This document shows, piece by piece, positions 8,309-18,500 of a stretch of 64,000 nt of DNA. Position 1 is the stretch's first letter; each line of letters starts with the position of its first letter. The stretch comes from Fen-1273 sp963837815. GTDB lineage: Bacteria > Bacteroidota > Ignavibacteria > UBA10030 > UBA6906. A program made the position numbers and the translations under genes. The notes beneath the pieces were generated by a model. That model did not search any database, was not told the DNA's origin, and saw nothing but the letters and a program-made list of their open reading frames with translations. The DNA is taken from assembly GCA_963837815.1 (NCBI GenBank), contig CAWIOS010000022.1, forward strand, positions 3,494 through 67,493. Direction: 5' to 3'.

Positions 8309-9079
8309 TCAGAACCTCAGGTGTTTGACAGTCAGGCCGTTGTTGATGAGCTCTGCAAGCGAATCGATGCCGATCTTCAGGTGGATATCTCCGAACTCCC
8401 GCGTTACGCGCCTGTCGCTCTCCGCGGTTTTCACCCCCTCCGGGATCATCGGCTGGTCGGACACGAGAAGGAGCGCGCCGGTCGGAATCTTGTTGTGAAA
8501 CCCAGTGACGAATATCGTCGCTGTCTCCATGTCGATTGCCATCACGCGAATCCTGCGGAGGTACTGCTTGAAGACCTCGTCATGTTCCCACACCCGCCTG
8601 TTCGTCGTGTACACCGTCCCCGTCCAGTAATCCCTCGCATGATTCCGGATCGTCGTCGAGATTGCTTTCTGCAGGTTGAACGACGGGAGGGCGGGGACCT
8701 CGGGGGGAAAATAGTCGATGGATGTCCCCTCCCCGCGGATCGCGGCGATGGGAAGTATCAGGTCGCCAAGCGTGTTCTTCTTCTTGAGGCCGCCGCATTT
8801 TCCGAGAAACAGGCAGGCTTTCGGTCTGACGCCGGCAAGAAGGTCCATCATCGTGGCGGCGTTGGCGCTCCCCATGCCGAAGTTGATTATCGTGATTTCG
8901 TTCGCGGTGGCGTTGGGCATCGGCCTGTCCTTCCCCCGCACCGGGACATGGTGCCACGCGGCGAACTGTTCGACGTACGAGTTGAAGTTCACAAGAATGA
9001 TGTGTTTCGCAAAGCCGTCGAGCGGCGTCCCCGTATACCGGGGGAGCCAGTTTGCGACAATCTGTTCCTTCGTTCTCAT
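8309..9079 (-). CDS. amn: AMP nucleosidase (short, Bacteroidota type)
   Basis: 256 residues of the PNP/UDP phosphorylase fold. AMP nucleosidase hydrolyses AMP to adenine and ribose-5-phosphate. Key features are IINFGMGSANAATMMDLL (nucleoside phosphorylase glycine motif), CLFLGKCGGL, VMAIDMETATIFVTGF (the active-site Met-Glu of the ribose pocket) and LLLVSDQPMIPEGVK (catalytic Asp). It is about half the length of enterobacterial Amn because the N-terminal regulatory domain is missing, as is usual for this short form. Its ATG overlaps the stop of the S9 peptidase gene by four bases (ATGA), so the two are translationally coupled. Confidence 0.88.
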   Translation of the reverse strand: MRTKEQIVANWLPRYTGTPLDGFAKHIILVNFNSYVEQFAAWHHVPVRGKDRPMPNATANEITIINFGMGSANAATMMDLLAGVRPKACLFLGKCGGLKKKNTLGDLILPIAAIRGEGTSIDYFPPEVPALPSFNLQKAISTTIRNHARDYWTGTVYTTNRRVWEHDEVFKQYLRRIRVMAIDMETATIFVTGFHNKIPTGALLLVSDQPMIPEGVKTAESDRRVTREFGDIHLKIGIDSLAELINNGLTVKHLRF

Positions 9080-11148
9080 TTGTCGTTCAGCGCCTGGTTC
9101 CTGAGCATTCTTGTCACGTCGTACGGAGCGGGATCACCCCCCAGGTACCTGTGGAACCAGTCAAGGTGCGCGTCATAGTAGAACGGCATCGACTTTACCC
9201 CGCTCGGCCAATGCCCGTCATGCGTGAAGACGATGAGCCGGGACGGGACGTGCATCTCCTGGAGATCGGTGAAGAATTCGAGGCTCTGCGTGTACGGCAC
9301 CCTGTAGTCCCGCTCTCCCGTCAGCACGAGGCACGGCGTCTTGAAATTCCTCACGGACATGTTTGGCGAAAGCTGTTCGTAGAGGTGCGACGTCCACGGC
9401 CTCCCGCCGAGCTCGTATTCGGGGAACCAGAGTTCCTCCGTCCCTCCGTGCATCGCCGTCAGATCGTACACCCCCATCATGCTTGCGATTGCCTTGAACT
9501 TCGTCGTGTGCCCTTCGAGCCACATCATCATCGTCCCCCCGTACGACCATCCCATGGCGCCCATCCTCTCCCGGTCGACGTACGGGAGCTTTCCGAGCGA
9601 ATCGGTCACCGCCATGATGTCACGGAACACCTTTCCCCCCCAGTCTTTCGAAATGCCCTCCGTGAATTTCTGTCCGTACCCCGTTGACCCCGTCGGGTTG
9701 GGGAACGCGACGATGTAACCGGCCCCCGGGTACACCTGCCAGTCTCCCCTGAACGCGTCGGCCCACTGCATCTGCGGTCCGCCGTGGACGTTGATGATGA
9801 GCGGGTATTTCTTCTTCGGGTCGAACCCGTGGGGTGTGACGATAAACGTGTGTATTCTGTGACCGGTGGGGGAGGGGATCCACATCTCTTGTGCGGGGCG
9901 GATATCGACCGCGTCGGAGACCTCGCTGTTGAATGAAGTCAGGCGTGCTGCCGTTCCTGTCGATGTCGACACGCTCCAGATTTCCCGGGGTTCGCCGACG
10001 GTCCTCCGGACGAAGAGCGCCGACGCGCCGTCAGGCGCAATCACGAAGGCGTCGATCATCCCGGTCCCGTACAGCTTCGTGATCCCGCCGGAACCGACGT
10101 CGAGCCTGTAGAGGGGAACCCGTCCCTCCACGTCCGCCGTGAAGTAGATGCTTTTCGAGTCGGGGCTCCAGGCAATGGCGTCGACCCAGTTGTCGAACTT
10201 CTCTGTGAGGATCCTGCTTTTCCGGGTTGTCCTGTCGTAGAGCGCGAGGAGGAACCTGTCCGATTCGTACCCGGGCACTCTCTGTGTCCGGTACGCGATG
10301 TACTTTCCGTCCGGGGAATAGGCCGGGTCCCCGTCATACGCCCTGTTGGTCGCGGTCAGGTTCACTGCGGGCCCCCCCGCTGCCGGCACCGTCAGCATGT
10401 CTTTGTTCGTCGACGTGGCGTCCATGCCGTCCCTCTGCGAGACGAAGCAGACCTCCTTCCCGTCGGGTGAAAGGTCGAATCCCACGCCGCCGAGCGAGAA
10501 GGGGGGAGAATCAAATTCCCCCGGCGTCAGGTCGGTGTACGTCCCCCCCTGGATCGTGAACCTGATGATGTGCGTCTTCTTTCCGTCCCGCCACTCCGTC
10601 CAGTGACGGTAGAGAAGCCCGTCCGCCATGTGCGCCGCGAGCGGCCCGCCGCTCCACGATTTCTCGATGCGTCCGTTGCAGCCGTTGTCCGCCCCGCATT
10701 CGGGATAGACGTCTGACGCGAAGACGATTCCCGCCCCGTCTTTTGTCCACTCGGGATCGGACACGCCGGCGGAAAAATCCGTGAGCTGTTTCGATTCGCC
10801 CCCTTCAAGGGGGAGCATGCGTGCCTGGGCCCCGTCCTCCCCCGTCGAAAGGTAGAGAAGAGACGATCCGTCCGGCGACCAGCGGGGGTGCGTGGCGTTC
10901 CCTTTTCCCGGTGTCAGGCGTCTCTGGTTTCCGCCGTCGAGGTCCATCACGTAGAGTGCGGAGTATGATTTCCCGGCCGCCAGGTCGTCCTCTCTGAGGA
11001 CGAACGCCACTCTTTTTCCGTCGGGGGAAATCCGGGGATCTTCGACGCTGCGTATCGTGTAGAGGTCGGCAAGTGTGAACGCGCGCTTCTGCGCCTCCGC
11101 GTGGGAGAGACAGAAGGCAGCGCCGAGAATGCAAAGGAAGAGTCTCAT
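9076..11148 (-). CDS. Secreted S9-family prolyl oligopeptidase/acylaminoacyl-peptidase-like serine peptidase
   Basis: 690 residues. Signal peptide MRLFLCILGAAFCLSHAEA, then a WD40-like (PD40) propeller with repeated SPDG motifs (DPRISPDGKRVAF, HPRWSPDGSSLLY and others), then an alpha/beta hydrolase domain. Catalytic triad: Ser in GWSYGGT, Asp in GERDYRVPY, His in THDGHWPSG. The family cleaves short peptides, often removing N-terminal dipeptides or acyl-amino acids in the periplasm. The start at 11148 is chosen because the signal peptide begins there; an in-frame codon at 11229 adds 27 hydrophilic residues before the signal. It leads the minus-strand operon and is divergent from alr. Confidence 0.9.
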   Translation of the reverse strand: MRLFLCILGAAFCLSHAEAQKRAFTLADLYTIRSVEDPRISPDGKRVAFVLREDDLAAGKSYSALYVMDLDGGNQRRLTPGKGNATHPRWSPDGSSLLYLSTGEDGAQARMLPLEGGESKQLTDFSAGVSDPEWTKDGAGIVFASDVYPECGADNGCNGRIEKSWSGGPLAAHMADGLLYRHWTEWRDGKKTHIIRFTIQGGTYTDLTPGEFDSPPFSLGGVGFDLSPDGKEVCFVSQRDGMDATSTNKDMLTVPAAGGPAVNLTATNRAYDGDPAYSPDGKYIAYRTQRVPGYESDRFLLALYDRTTRKSRILTEKFDNWVDAIAWSPDSKSIYFTADVEGRVPLYRLDVGSGGITKLYGTGMIDAFVIAPDGASALFVRRTVGEPREIWSVSTSTGTAARLTSFNSEVSDAVDIRPAQEMWIPSPTGHRIHTFIVTPHGFDPKKKYPLIINVHGGPQMQWADAFRGDWQVYPGAGYIVAFPNPTGSTGYGQKFTEGISKDWGGKVFRDIMAVTDSLGKLPYVDRERMGAMGWSYGGTMMMWLEGHTTKFKAIASMMGVYDLTAMHGGTEELWFPEYELGGRPWTSHLYEQLSPNMSVRNFKTPCLVLTGERDYRVPYTQSLEFFTDLQEMHVPSRLIVFTHDGHWPSGVKSMPFYYDAHLDWFHRYLGGDPAPYDVTRMLRNQALNDK

Positions 11149-11281
11149 CGGTTGGTTCCGGTTCGGCGAAGTCATGGTTGGAAAATGGCTGCCGCACAAC
11201 TGCGCGGCGGAATGGTGAGAACTTACCAAACGCGTGGGGCAAAATCAATCGGTTGCAAATCACTCTCCCGCTGGCGATATT

Positions 11282-11319
11282 CATGCAAACCGTCGGCCAT
11301 TTACCACCTGGTTTGCATG
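11282..11319. promoter_or_regulatory. Perfect 10-bp inverted repeat upstream of alr
   Basis: CATGCAAACC at 11282-11291 and GGTTTGCATG at 11310-11319 are exact reverse complements separated by 18 bases, ending 9 bases before the alr ATG. A related half-site, GGTTGCAAAT, lies near 11254. In RNA this would place a 10-bp stem next to the ribosome-binding region of alr; as DNA it could be an operator in the divergent alr/S9 peptidase region. No regulator is identified. Confidence 0.5.
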
Positions 11320-11327
11320 CACACCCG

Positions 11328-12449
11328 ATGAATTCCTCCCCCTCGACGCGCGCGCTCGTCAGCCTTGATGCATTCCGCCACAACATCGGTTGTGTCCGAT
11401 CGTACTGCCGGAAGGGGACGAAGATCATTGCGGTCGTGAAGGCGAATGCGTACGGGCACGGTATCACGGAACTCTCGCGGGAAGCGATCCGCACGGGGGT
11501 CGACGTGCTGGCGGTCGCGCGTGTCACGGAAGCCCTGGAACTGCGCAGGAAAGGGATCGCCGGCCCGATACTCGTTTTCGAGATCCCCCCGGAATCCCTC
11601 ATCGATAGTGCGCTCGCGGAGGGAATCACGCTCTCCGTGGGCACCGCCGAAGGAGGGGCGGCTGTCAGCAGGATCGCGTCGCAAAGAGGGGTGAACGCTC
11701 CCGTCCACGTGAAGATTGATACGGGGATGGGGCGGCTGGGGTTCTCCGACGCCAGCGCGGCCGGGGAGATTGCCGCGCTCCTGCGTCTCCCCCGTATCGA
11801 GATTGCGGGTGCCTACAGCCATTTTGCGACGTCGGAAGAACCCGATCCGGCGTACGCGGTCTCCCAGATTGCCCGGTTCAATGAAGTGATCGAGAACCTC
11901 CGCCGCGCGGGGATAGAGGTGCCGGTGAGGCACATGGCAAACAGTGGAGCGGTGATTTCGCTCCCCGAGGCGCACTTTGAGATGGTCCGGCCCGGAATCA
12001 TGCTCTACGGCTATCCCCCCTCGGTCGCCATGACCGAACGGTTTCCCGTCAGGCCCGTGATGTCCCTCGTATCGAATATCAGCATGCTCCGGGGAGTGGG
12101 GAAAGGGACGAGCATCTCGTACGGCCGCCGGTACACGGCGCCCGCCGCAACCACGATTGCCACAGTCCCTGTCGGATACGCCGACGGGTATTCCAGGCTC
12201 CTCACGAACCGCTCCTCCGCGCTCATAGGGGGGAAGAGGTTCTCCGTCGTCGGGACGATATGCATGGATCACTGCATGATTGACGTCGGACCCGACCCCG
12301 GGTGCCGGGCCGGCGACGAGGTGACGTTCATCGGGACCGATGGAAACCTGTCCATATCGGCGTGGGATATCGCTGAAACGATCGGAACCATACCGTACGA
12401 GGTCACCAGTCTCATCACACCCAGGGTCCCCCGCATATTCACCGGGTGA
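11328..12449 (+). CDS. alr: Alanine racemase
   Basis: 373 residues, standard for the PLP fold-type III enzyme interconverting L- and D-alanine for peptidoglycan. Lys38 in VVKANAYGHG is the PLP Schiff-base residue. HVKIDTGMGRLGF, HMANSGA and VRPGIMLYGYPP follow in the barrel. The second catalytic base region is ISYGRRYTAP followed by VPVGYADGYSR, with ICMDHCMIDVG in the C-terminal domain. The start ATG at 11328 begins directly with the family N-terminus (RALVSLDAFRHNI); codons further upstream would add 50 unsupported residues across the inverted repeat. It is divergent from the S9 peptidase operon and followed by the metal-efflux locus after 48 bases. Confidence 0.95.
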   Translation: MNSSPSTRALVSLDAFRHNIGCVRSYCRKGTKIIAVVKANAYGHGITELSREAIRTGVDVLAVARVTEALELRRKGIAGPILVFEIPPESLIDSALAEGITLSVGTAEGGAAVSRIASQRGVNAPVHVKIDTGMGRLGFSDASAAGEIAALLRLPRIEIAGAYSHFATSEEPDPAYAVSQIARFNEVIENLRRAGIEVPVRHMANSGAVISLPEAHFEMVRPGIMLYGYPPSVAMTERFPVRPVMSLVSNISMLRGVGKGTSISYGRRYTAPAATTIATVPVGYADGYSRLLTNRSSALIGGKRFSVVGTICMDHCMIDVGPDPGCRAGDEVTFIGTDGNLSISAWDIAETIGTIPYEVTSLITPRVPRIFTG

Positions 12450-12497
12450 ACCTGTCACTTGCGCATAGCTGAGCGATTGTATATATTTTCGACAGTC

Positions 12498-12890
12498 ATG
12501 GGGCGGTCCGGAATCTACATATCGCGTCTCTTCCTGGCGGGGCTCTTCCTCGTCTTCAACGTTGGGCTTCCGATACTCGTCAACTCGTGCCCGATGCCGA
12601 AGCCTGCGAATTCCATGATGTGCCCTTTCTGCCATGAGTATGACGGCGGGAGCGGCCCCGTCATAAAGGGGAAACCGTGTTGCTCCCCATCAGTCGCCGC
12701 CGGGGGGAATACGAACGAATTCCTCTCTGTCCGGGGGGGTCCGGTGTTTCACCCGGTGGTTCCGCTGGCGACTGTTCACATCATTGCGATTCCCCTTTCT
12801 TTCTCCCTCGCGCCTCGGACATCACGGCAGGACCACGCCCGGTTTGCCCCCGACGATATTCCAGTCCTTAACTCAGCGCTCCTGATCTGA
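12498..12890 (+). CDS. Small membrane/exported protein with Cys pairs heading the Cu/Ag efflux locus
   Basis: 130 residues, no recognised family. One hydrophobic segment near the N-terminus (YISRLFLAGLFLVFNVGLPIL), then a Cys-rich patch (NSCPMP, MMCPFCHEYDG, KPCC), a low-complexity middle, and a second hydrophobic stretch (LATVHIIAIPLSFSLA). CPFC plus CC and nearby Met and His look like soft-metal ligands. It stands 118 bases before the outer-membrane efflux gene, so a role in copper/silver sensing or chaperoning is a reasonable inference. The ATG at 12498 is preferred; a TTG at 12459 would extend it by 13 residues. There is no convincing Shine-Dalgarno site; TATATATTTTC just upstream may be part of a promoter. 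Confidence 0.6.
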   Translation: MGRSGIYISRLFLAGLFLVFNVGLPILVNSCPMPKPANSMMCPFCHEYDGGSGPVIKGKPCCSPSVAAGGNTNEFLSVRGGPVFHPVVPLATVHIIAIPLSFSLAPRTSRQDHARFAPDDIPVLNSALLI

Positions 12891-12910
12891 TCTCCCTCCT
12901 CCTGCGGCTT

Positions 12911-12937
12911 TGACGCGCGGTCTCTTCGCGCGCGTCA
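12911..12937 (+). terminator. Hairpin without T tract between the small Cys protein and the efflux operon
   Basis: TGACGCGCG (12911-12919) pairs perfectly with CGCGCGTCA (12929-12937) around a nine-base loop, 20 bases after the preceding stop. No T run follows, so this is at most a weak or factor-assisted terminator or an mRNA-processing stem separating the small gene from the cusCBA-like genes. Confidence 0.4.
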
Positions 12938-13007
12938 CGTCCGCACTCCCGGTGTCGTTTCGTTTTCATAATTCACGCGTACAATCTGCAATAGTCTGGG
13001 GGCTGGT

Positions 13008-14267
13008 ATGACTGCATATCTCTGCGGTCTCCTTGTCGCATTCATTCCTCTCTGCGCCGGGTTGCGTCCGGGTGCGGCGGACACGACCCGTCTCGTTGAT
13101 CTGGTCCGGGAAGCGCTCGCCCGGAGCCCGGAGATCGATCAGGCGCGGGCACAGATGGACGTGATGGGCTCGCGGATCGCCTCCGAATCCTCGCTCCCTC
13201 CTCCGGATCTCACGTTCATGAGGGAGGGGATGCCGCAGTTCCGCTACTCCGACGCAATGTTTTCCCGGCTTGAAATAATGCAGATGATCCCGTTCCCCGG
13301 AAAACTCTCGACGCGTCGGGAAATTGCGGAGATCGGAGCGGACCATGCCCACCACGACCATATGGAAAAGGAATTTGAGGTACTCTATAGGCTCAAGTCG
13401 GCTTATGCGGAGGTCTGGTACATGCAGCAATCGATCGGGCTTGCCCGCAGCACGGGCGAACTTCTCCGGCAGGCGCTCGCGGTCGTGAATGTCAGGTACG
13501 GCACGGGGAGTGCGGGGGAGGAGGAGGTTCTGAAGGCATCGCTCGAATCGGCAAAGAACGACAACCTTCTTCTCTCACTGCGGCAGAGGGAGATCTCCGC
13601 GAAATCCATGATCATGGCGGTGCTCGACAGGGAGGATCCGGACACGATCGGGATCGCCGAGATGCCTGATTCCCTCGTGCTCGACGTTCCCCTTGAGATG
13701 CTCACCGCGCGGGCGATGGAGTACAGGCCCATGCTCCTCCACGACTCTCTCGTCGTCGACGAACAGAGAGCGCTTCTCGCGGAGGCCCGCCAGGAGTACC
13801 TTCCCGACCTCCGGATCGGCGTCCAGTACATGACGGCGCCGCTGAGCGGGTTCAACGGATGGACGGTCACTGCGGGGATCACGCTCCCGTTTGTCCCCTG
13901 GACGCTCGGCGCGCGCGCGGGGAGGATCGACGAGTCGGAGGCCGCGATACGCAGGGCGGCCGCATCGCTTTCCGCGTCGCGCTCGATGGTCCGCTCGGCG
14001 ATCCGGCAGGAGTACTCCAGGGCGTCAGCAGACCGGGAGCAGTCGGGCGCGTACCGCCGGACTATTCTTCCCCGGGCGGAGGACGCGCTGCGCGCGGCGC
14101 TCGCGGCCTACGAGTCGGGGAAGGGAGATCTCCTCATGGTCCTCGACTCCTGCAGGATGCTGAGAGATCTCTCGATGGAGGAGCTCATGATCCGCATGGA
14201 TTTTGCGCGAGCGGTTGCCGGCCTGGAGAAGGAAATCGGCGTGCGGGACATTACTGAACTTCGATGA
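13008..14267 (+). CDS. TolC-family outer membrane efflux protein of a Cu/Ag RND system (CusC/CzcC-like)
   Basis: 419 residues, the size of CzcC/CusC-type channels. Signal peptide (MTAYLCGLLVAFIPLCAG), then two TolC-like helical-hairpin repeats rich in Ala, Glu and Arg (about 25-230 and 230-410). There is no lipobox, so it is not lipidated as CusC is. It would form the outer-membrane duct for the adaptor and pump encoded immediately downstream (16- and 8-base gaps). A His/Met-bearing stretch HAHHDHMEKE near residue 105 could bind metal, but that is speculative. TACAAT at 12980-12985 is a possible -10 element 22 bases before the ATG. Confidence 0.85.
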   Translation: MTAYLCGLLVAFIPLCAGLRPGAADTTRLVDLVREALARSPEIDQARAQMDVMGSRIASESSLPPPDLTFMREGMPQFRYSDAMFSRLEIMQMIPFPGKLSTRREIAEIGADHAHHDHMEKEFEVLYRLKSAYAEVWYMQQSIGLARSTGELLRQALAVVNVRYGTGSAGEEEVLKASLESAKNDNLLLSLRQREISAKSMIMAVLDREDPDTIGIAEMPDSLVLDVPLEMLTARAMEYRPMLLHDSLVVDEQRALLAEARQEYLPDLRIGVQYMTAPLSGFNGWTVTAGITLPFVPWTLGARAGRIDESEAAIRRAAASLSASRSMVRSAIRQEYSRASADREQSGAYRRTILPRAEDALRAALAAYESGKGDLLMVLDSCRMLRDLSMEELMIRMDFARAVAGLEKEIGVRDITELR

Positions 14268-14283
14268 CAGAGAGGGATCCACG

Positions 14284-15525
14284 ATGAAAAGAAATGCACT
14301 TCTCGGTTCGGCGGTCCTTATTGCCGCTCTTGTCATTCTCTTCGTGTTCCTCCGTCACGGTCACGTGACCGGCGAATCGGCGGCGGCACGGGCCGGGGGG
14401 GGGGTCGAGTACTACACGTGCCCGATGCATCCCTCCGTGATCCAGTACAGGCCGGGGAAATGCCCGGTCTGCGGCATGACTCTCGTCAGGAAAACGTCGG
14501 ACCGGCAGGATGCCGCCGGAGCGCCTGATTCGGCCGGCGGTGTTGTCGTCTCCGGAGAGGGCCGCCTCCGGGCGGACATCACGACGTTCGCCGTGCGCAT
14601 GCTTCCCGTTTCGGACTCGGTGTCTGTGCCGGGGGTCGTCACGTTCGCCGAGCCTTCCCGCTCGGTTGTCGCCGCAAGGGGGAGAGGACGGATTGAACGA
14701 CTCTTCGTGGACAGGACGGGGGTCGTTGTCCGGAAAGGGGAGCCTCTCCTCACAATGTACAGCCCCGATCTTGTGAACGCCGGCGAGGAGTACATTATCG
14801 CCCTTACGGGCAACGATGAATCCGTCCGCGGGGATCTGGTCGCAGCGTCGCGAAAGAGGCTCACGGAACGGTTCGGGCTGACGGCTTCGCAGATCGCCCG
14901 CCTCGAGCGCGACCGCGATCCGGCAGGGCCCGCCACGTACTATTCCCCGATCGCAGGGACGGTGATACAGAAGTCCGTTGTGGAGGGACAGTATGTCGAC
15001 GAGGGGACGACGTTGTTCGAGCTGGCTGATCTCTCCCGCGTCTGGGTCGTCGCCTCGGTGGCGGAACAGGATATCCGCTCTGTCCGCCCGGGAGAGCCTG
15101 TCGGCGTGACGGTGGAAGCGTACCCGGGGCTTCTCTTCAGCGGGCGCGTCGGTTTCATCGAGCCGTCGCTCGATGCGGACTCGCGCACGCTCCGCTTCCG
15201 GACCGAGCTGGCGAACCCCGAAGGGAAACTGAAGACCAATATGTTTGCCCGTCTCACGCTGAAACCCGCTTCCCGCACCGCGCTCGTCGTCCCGGCGTCC
15301 GCCGTGCTCTTCACGGGACGGCGCCCCGTCGTCTGGGTCGAATCGGAGCCGGGCCGTTTTGTTCCCCGCACCGTCAGCGTGGGCGTGACCTCGGGAGGAT
15401 ACACGGAGATACTGGGCGGGGTGTTGGAGGGGGACATGGTCGCCGCGAGCGGCGGCTTCCTCATCGATTCCGAGAGCCAGCTCGAATCCCCCGTCGCCGG
15501 TGAACATGTTCCCCGGCGGAAGTGA
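14284..15525 (+). CDS. cusB: Efflux RND periplasmic adaptor with N-terminal heavy-metal-binding domain (CusB-like)
   Basis: 413 residues. One N-terminal membrane anchor (about 6-24), then the heavy-metal-binding domain YYTCPMHPSV...GKCPVCGM (about 42-66), whose Cys and Met residues bind Cu/Ag. The membrane-fusion core follows: a beta-barrel/lipoyl hairpin with the ARGRGRIERLFV strand and SPIAGTVIQKSVVEGQYVD, and a C-terminal MP domain. The domain order equals CusB proteins that carry a fused YHS-like metal module. ATG 14284 is preferred because it begins the membrane anchor. It links the CusC-like channel to the CusA-like pump 8 bases downstream. Confidence 0.9.
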   Translation: MKRNALLGSAVLIAALVILFVFLRHGHVTGESAAARAGGGVEYYTCPMHPSVIQYRPGKCPVCGMTLVRKTSDRQDAAGAPDSAGGVVVSGEGRLRADITTFAVRMLPVSDSVSVPGVVTFAEPSRSVVAARGRGRIERLFVDRTGVVVRKGEPLLTMYSPDLVNAGEEYIIALTGNDESVRGDLVAASRKRLTERFGLTASQIARLERDRDPAGPATYYSPIAGTVIQKSVVEGQYVDEGTTLFELADLSRVWVVASVAEQDIRSVRPGEPVGVTVEAYPGLLFSGRVGFIEPSLDADSRTLRFRTELANPEGKLKTNMFARLTLKPASRTALVVPASAVLFTGRRPVVWVESEPGRFVPRTVSVGVTSGGYTEILGGVLEGDMVAASGGFLIDSESQLESPVAGEHVPRRK

Positions 15526-15533
15526 GGTGAGAC

Positions 15534-18500
15534 ATGATTGAGCGCATCATCGAATTCTCCGCCCGCAACAGGGTGGCGGTCATCATCGTCTACCTGGCCA
15601 TCCTGGGTTTCGGCGTCCGGGCGGTCCTGACGACGCCCCTCGATGCGATACCCGACCTTTCGGAAAATCAGGTCATCGTGTATACCGAGTGGATGGGACG
15701 GTCACCGAAACTTGTGGAGGACCAGGTCACGTTCCCTCTTGTGACCGCGCTGCAGGGGATCCCCGTGGTCCACGACATCCGGGCCCAGTCCATGTTCGGC
15801 ATGTCGTTCATTTACGTGATATTCAACGAGTCGAGCGATCTCTACTGGGCGCGGAGCCGGGTTCTTGAAAAACTCTCCGCCGTGCAGTCGTCACTCCCGG
15901 CCGGGGCGAAGCTCCAGCTCGGCCCTGACGGCACCGGGGTCGGTCATGTGTTCTGGTACACTGTCGAAGGGAAGTACGATCCGGGTACGCTCAGAAGCGT
16001 GCAGGACTGGTACGTCAGGCTCAATCTCCAGGGGGTGCCGGGAGTTGCCGAAGTCGCCTCCGTGGGGGGCTTCGTCCGGCAGTACCAGGTGGACGTTGAT
16101 CCCTTTCTCCTGGAGTCGTTCGGCCTGACGCTCGCCGACGTCCGCAACGCCGTCATGAGGTCAAACAACGACGTGGGGGGGAAAATCATCGAGGCGTCGG
16201 ACGCGGAGTTCTTCGTCCGCGGCGAGGGCTATATCCGCTCCGTGAACGATATCGAGGAGATTCCCGTCGCGGCGAACGCGGGAGGAACTCCGGTCAGGCT
16301 GCGCCAGGTGGCCCGGGTGCAGATCGGGGGGGACATACGCCGGGGATCGCTGGAGAAGGACGGCAGGGGGGAGGTTGTCGGCGGGATCGTGGTGATGCGG
16401 AACGGAGAAAACGCGGAGGAAGTGATCGGGAGGGTGAAAAAGAGAATTGCTGAGATCAGCCCCGGGCTCCCCCCGGGGGTGGAGATCAGGCCCGCGTACG
16501 ACCGGAGCGAGCTCATCACCGCGGCCGTGGGAACGCTCCAGCGCGCGCTCATCGAAGCGGCGGTCGTCGTGACGCTCGTGGTGCTCCTGTTTCTCCTCCA
16601 CTTCAGGAGCGTCCTGCGGGTCATCATCGAGATCCCGTTTGCCGTCCTCATCGCGTTCATATTCATGAAGCTGTTCAACGTCACCTCGAACATCATGTCG
16701 CTGGGGGGGATCGCCCTTGCCATCGGCGTGATCGTGGACGCGTCGATCGTGCTCGTCGAAAACGCGTACAGAAACGTCGCGGCGGAACAGGAGAGGAAAG
16801 GAACTCTCACGAGCGAAGACTTTGTGGCGGTCTCCATCAGGTCCGCCCGGCAGGTGGGCCCCGCGATATTCTTCTCTGTGCTCATCATGGTGGTCTCATT
16901 CCTCCCGGTGTTTCTCCTGGAGGGGGAAGAAGGAAAACTCTTCCGGCCTCTGGCGTTCACGAAGACATTTGTCCTGGCCGGATCGGCGTTGATTGCGATT
17001 ACGCTCGTTCCCGTCCTCATGACGCTCCTGACACGGGGGAATTTCAGGACGGAGAATAGGAACCCGGTCACGCGCGTTCTCGGGAAGATGTACGCCCCGG
17101 TGATCGGGCTGGCGCTCCGGTACGGGAAAACCGCCGTCGCCGTCAACGTCGTCGCGCTCCTGGCCGCCGTTCCGATGATACTCGCCACGGGGTCGGAATT
17201 CATGCCGCCGCTCGACGAGGGGAGCCTCCTCTTCATGCCCGTCACGCTCCCCTCCGTCTCTCTCACTGAAGTGAACAGGATCCTCCGGGTTCAGGACGCG
17301 GCAATCCGGTCGGTCCCCGAGGTCGAAATGGTCCTCGGAAAGGCGGGGAGGGCGGAAACCCCGACGGACCCCGCTCCCCTGAGCATGATAGAATCGATAA
17401 TCCTTCTCAAGCCGAAAAGCGCGTGGCGTCCGGGGATGACGAAGGATGACATTGTCGCCGAGCTGGACCGGAAGCTTCAGATCCCGGGCGTCCGCAACGG
17501 GTGGACGCAGCCTATCATCAACAGGATCAACATGCTTTCGACCGGGATCCGGACCGACCTCGGGTTGAAAGTCTTCGGGAGGGATCTCGACACGCTCGAG
17601 AACCTCGCCGTTCGCGCGGGGGAGATCCTCCGGCGGGTTCCCGGCGCCGCCGATGTGTATGCCGAACGTTCGCAGGGGGGGATGTTTCTTGATATCGCGA
17701 TCGACCGGGGGGCCGTCGGGCGGTACGGAGTCTCCGTCAGCGACGTCGAGGACGTTATCGAAACGGCGCTCGGGGGAGAGAACATCGGCACGGTGATCGA
17801 GGGGAGGGAGAGGTTCCCGGTGCGTGTACGGTACGTGAGGGACATGCGGAATTCCCTGGAAGCAGTGCGCCGGCTTCCGGTTCCCTTGAACGCGGCGACC
17901 GGCGTCTCCGCATCCGGCGCGGTGATGCCCGCGTCTTCCGGGGAGCCGATGCAGGCCCCGGGGATGGCGGCGCCTCCCCCCCGCATTCCTCCTTCGGCGG
18001 AAGATTCACGATCGTCCCTGTCGCGGCGTGCCTATGTCCCGCTGTCCGCGCTGGCGCGTATCACGCTGGAGGAGGGCCCCCCGATGATCGGGAGCGAGGA
18101 CGGTCAGCTTCGATCCGTCGTCCTCCTTAACGTCCGCGGGCGCGACATGGGGGGGTTCGTCGTCGAGGCGCGGGAAAGACTGGAACGTGAACTCGTCCTT
18201 CCCCCCGGGTACACGATCCGGTGGAGCGGACAGTGGGAGAACGAGATCCGCGCGAAGGAGCGGATGGAGATCCTGATGCCCCTCGTCCTCCTCGTCATCT
18301 ACGTCATGCTCTACTTTGTCACGAAGGATTTCGTGGAGGCGTTCGTCGTGATGCTTTCTGTCCCGTTTGCGCTCGTGGGAGGGGTCTATCTTATTTACGC
18401 GCTCGGGTATAATTTTTCCGTGGCCGTCTGGGTGGGATTCATCGCACTGTACGGACTTGCGGTGGAGACCGGCGTGGTGATGGTCGTGTACCTTCATGAG

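Noticed and set aside
11301..12635. Minus-strand frame of 444 codons opposite alr
   Set aside because: Antisense to an unmistakable alanine racemase; composition is not protein-like.
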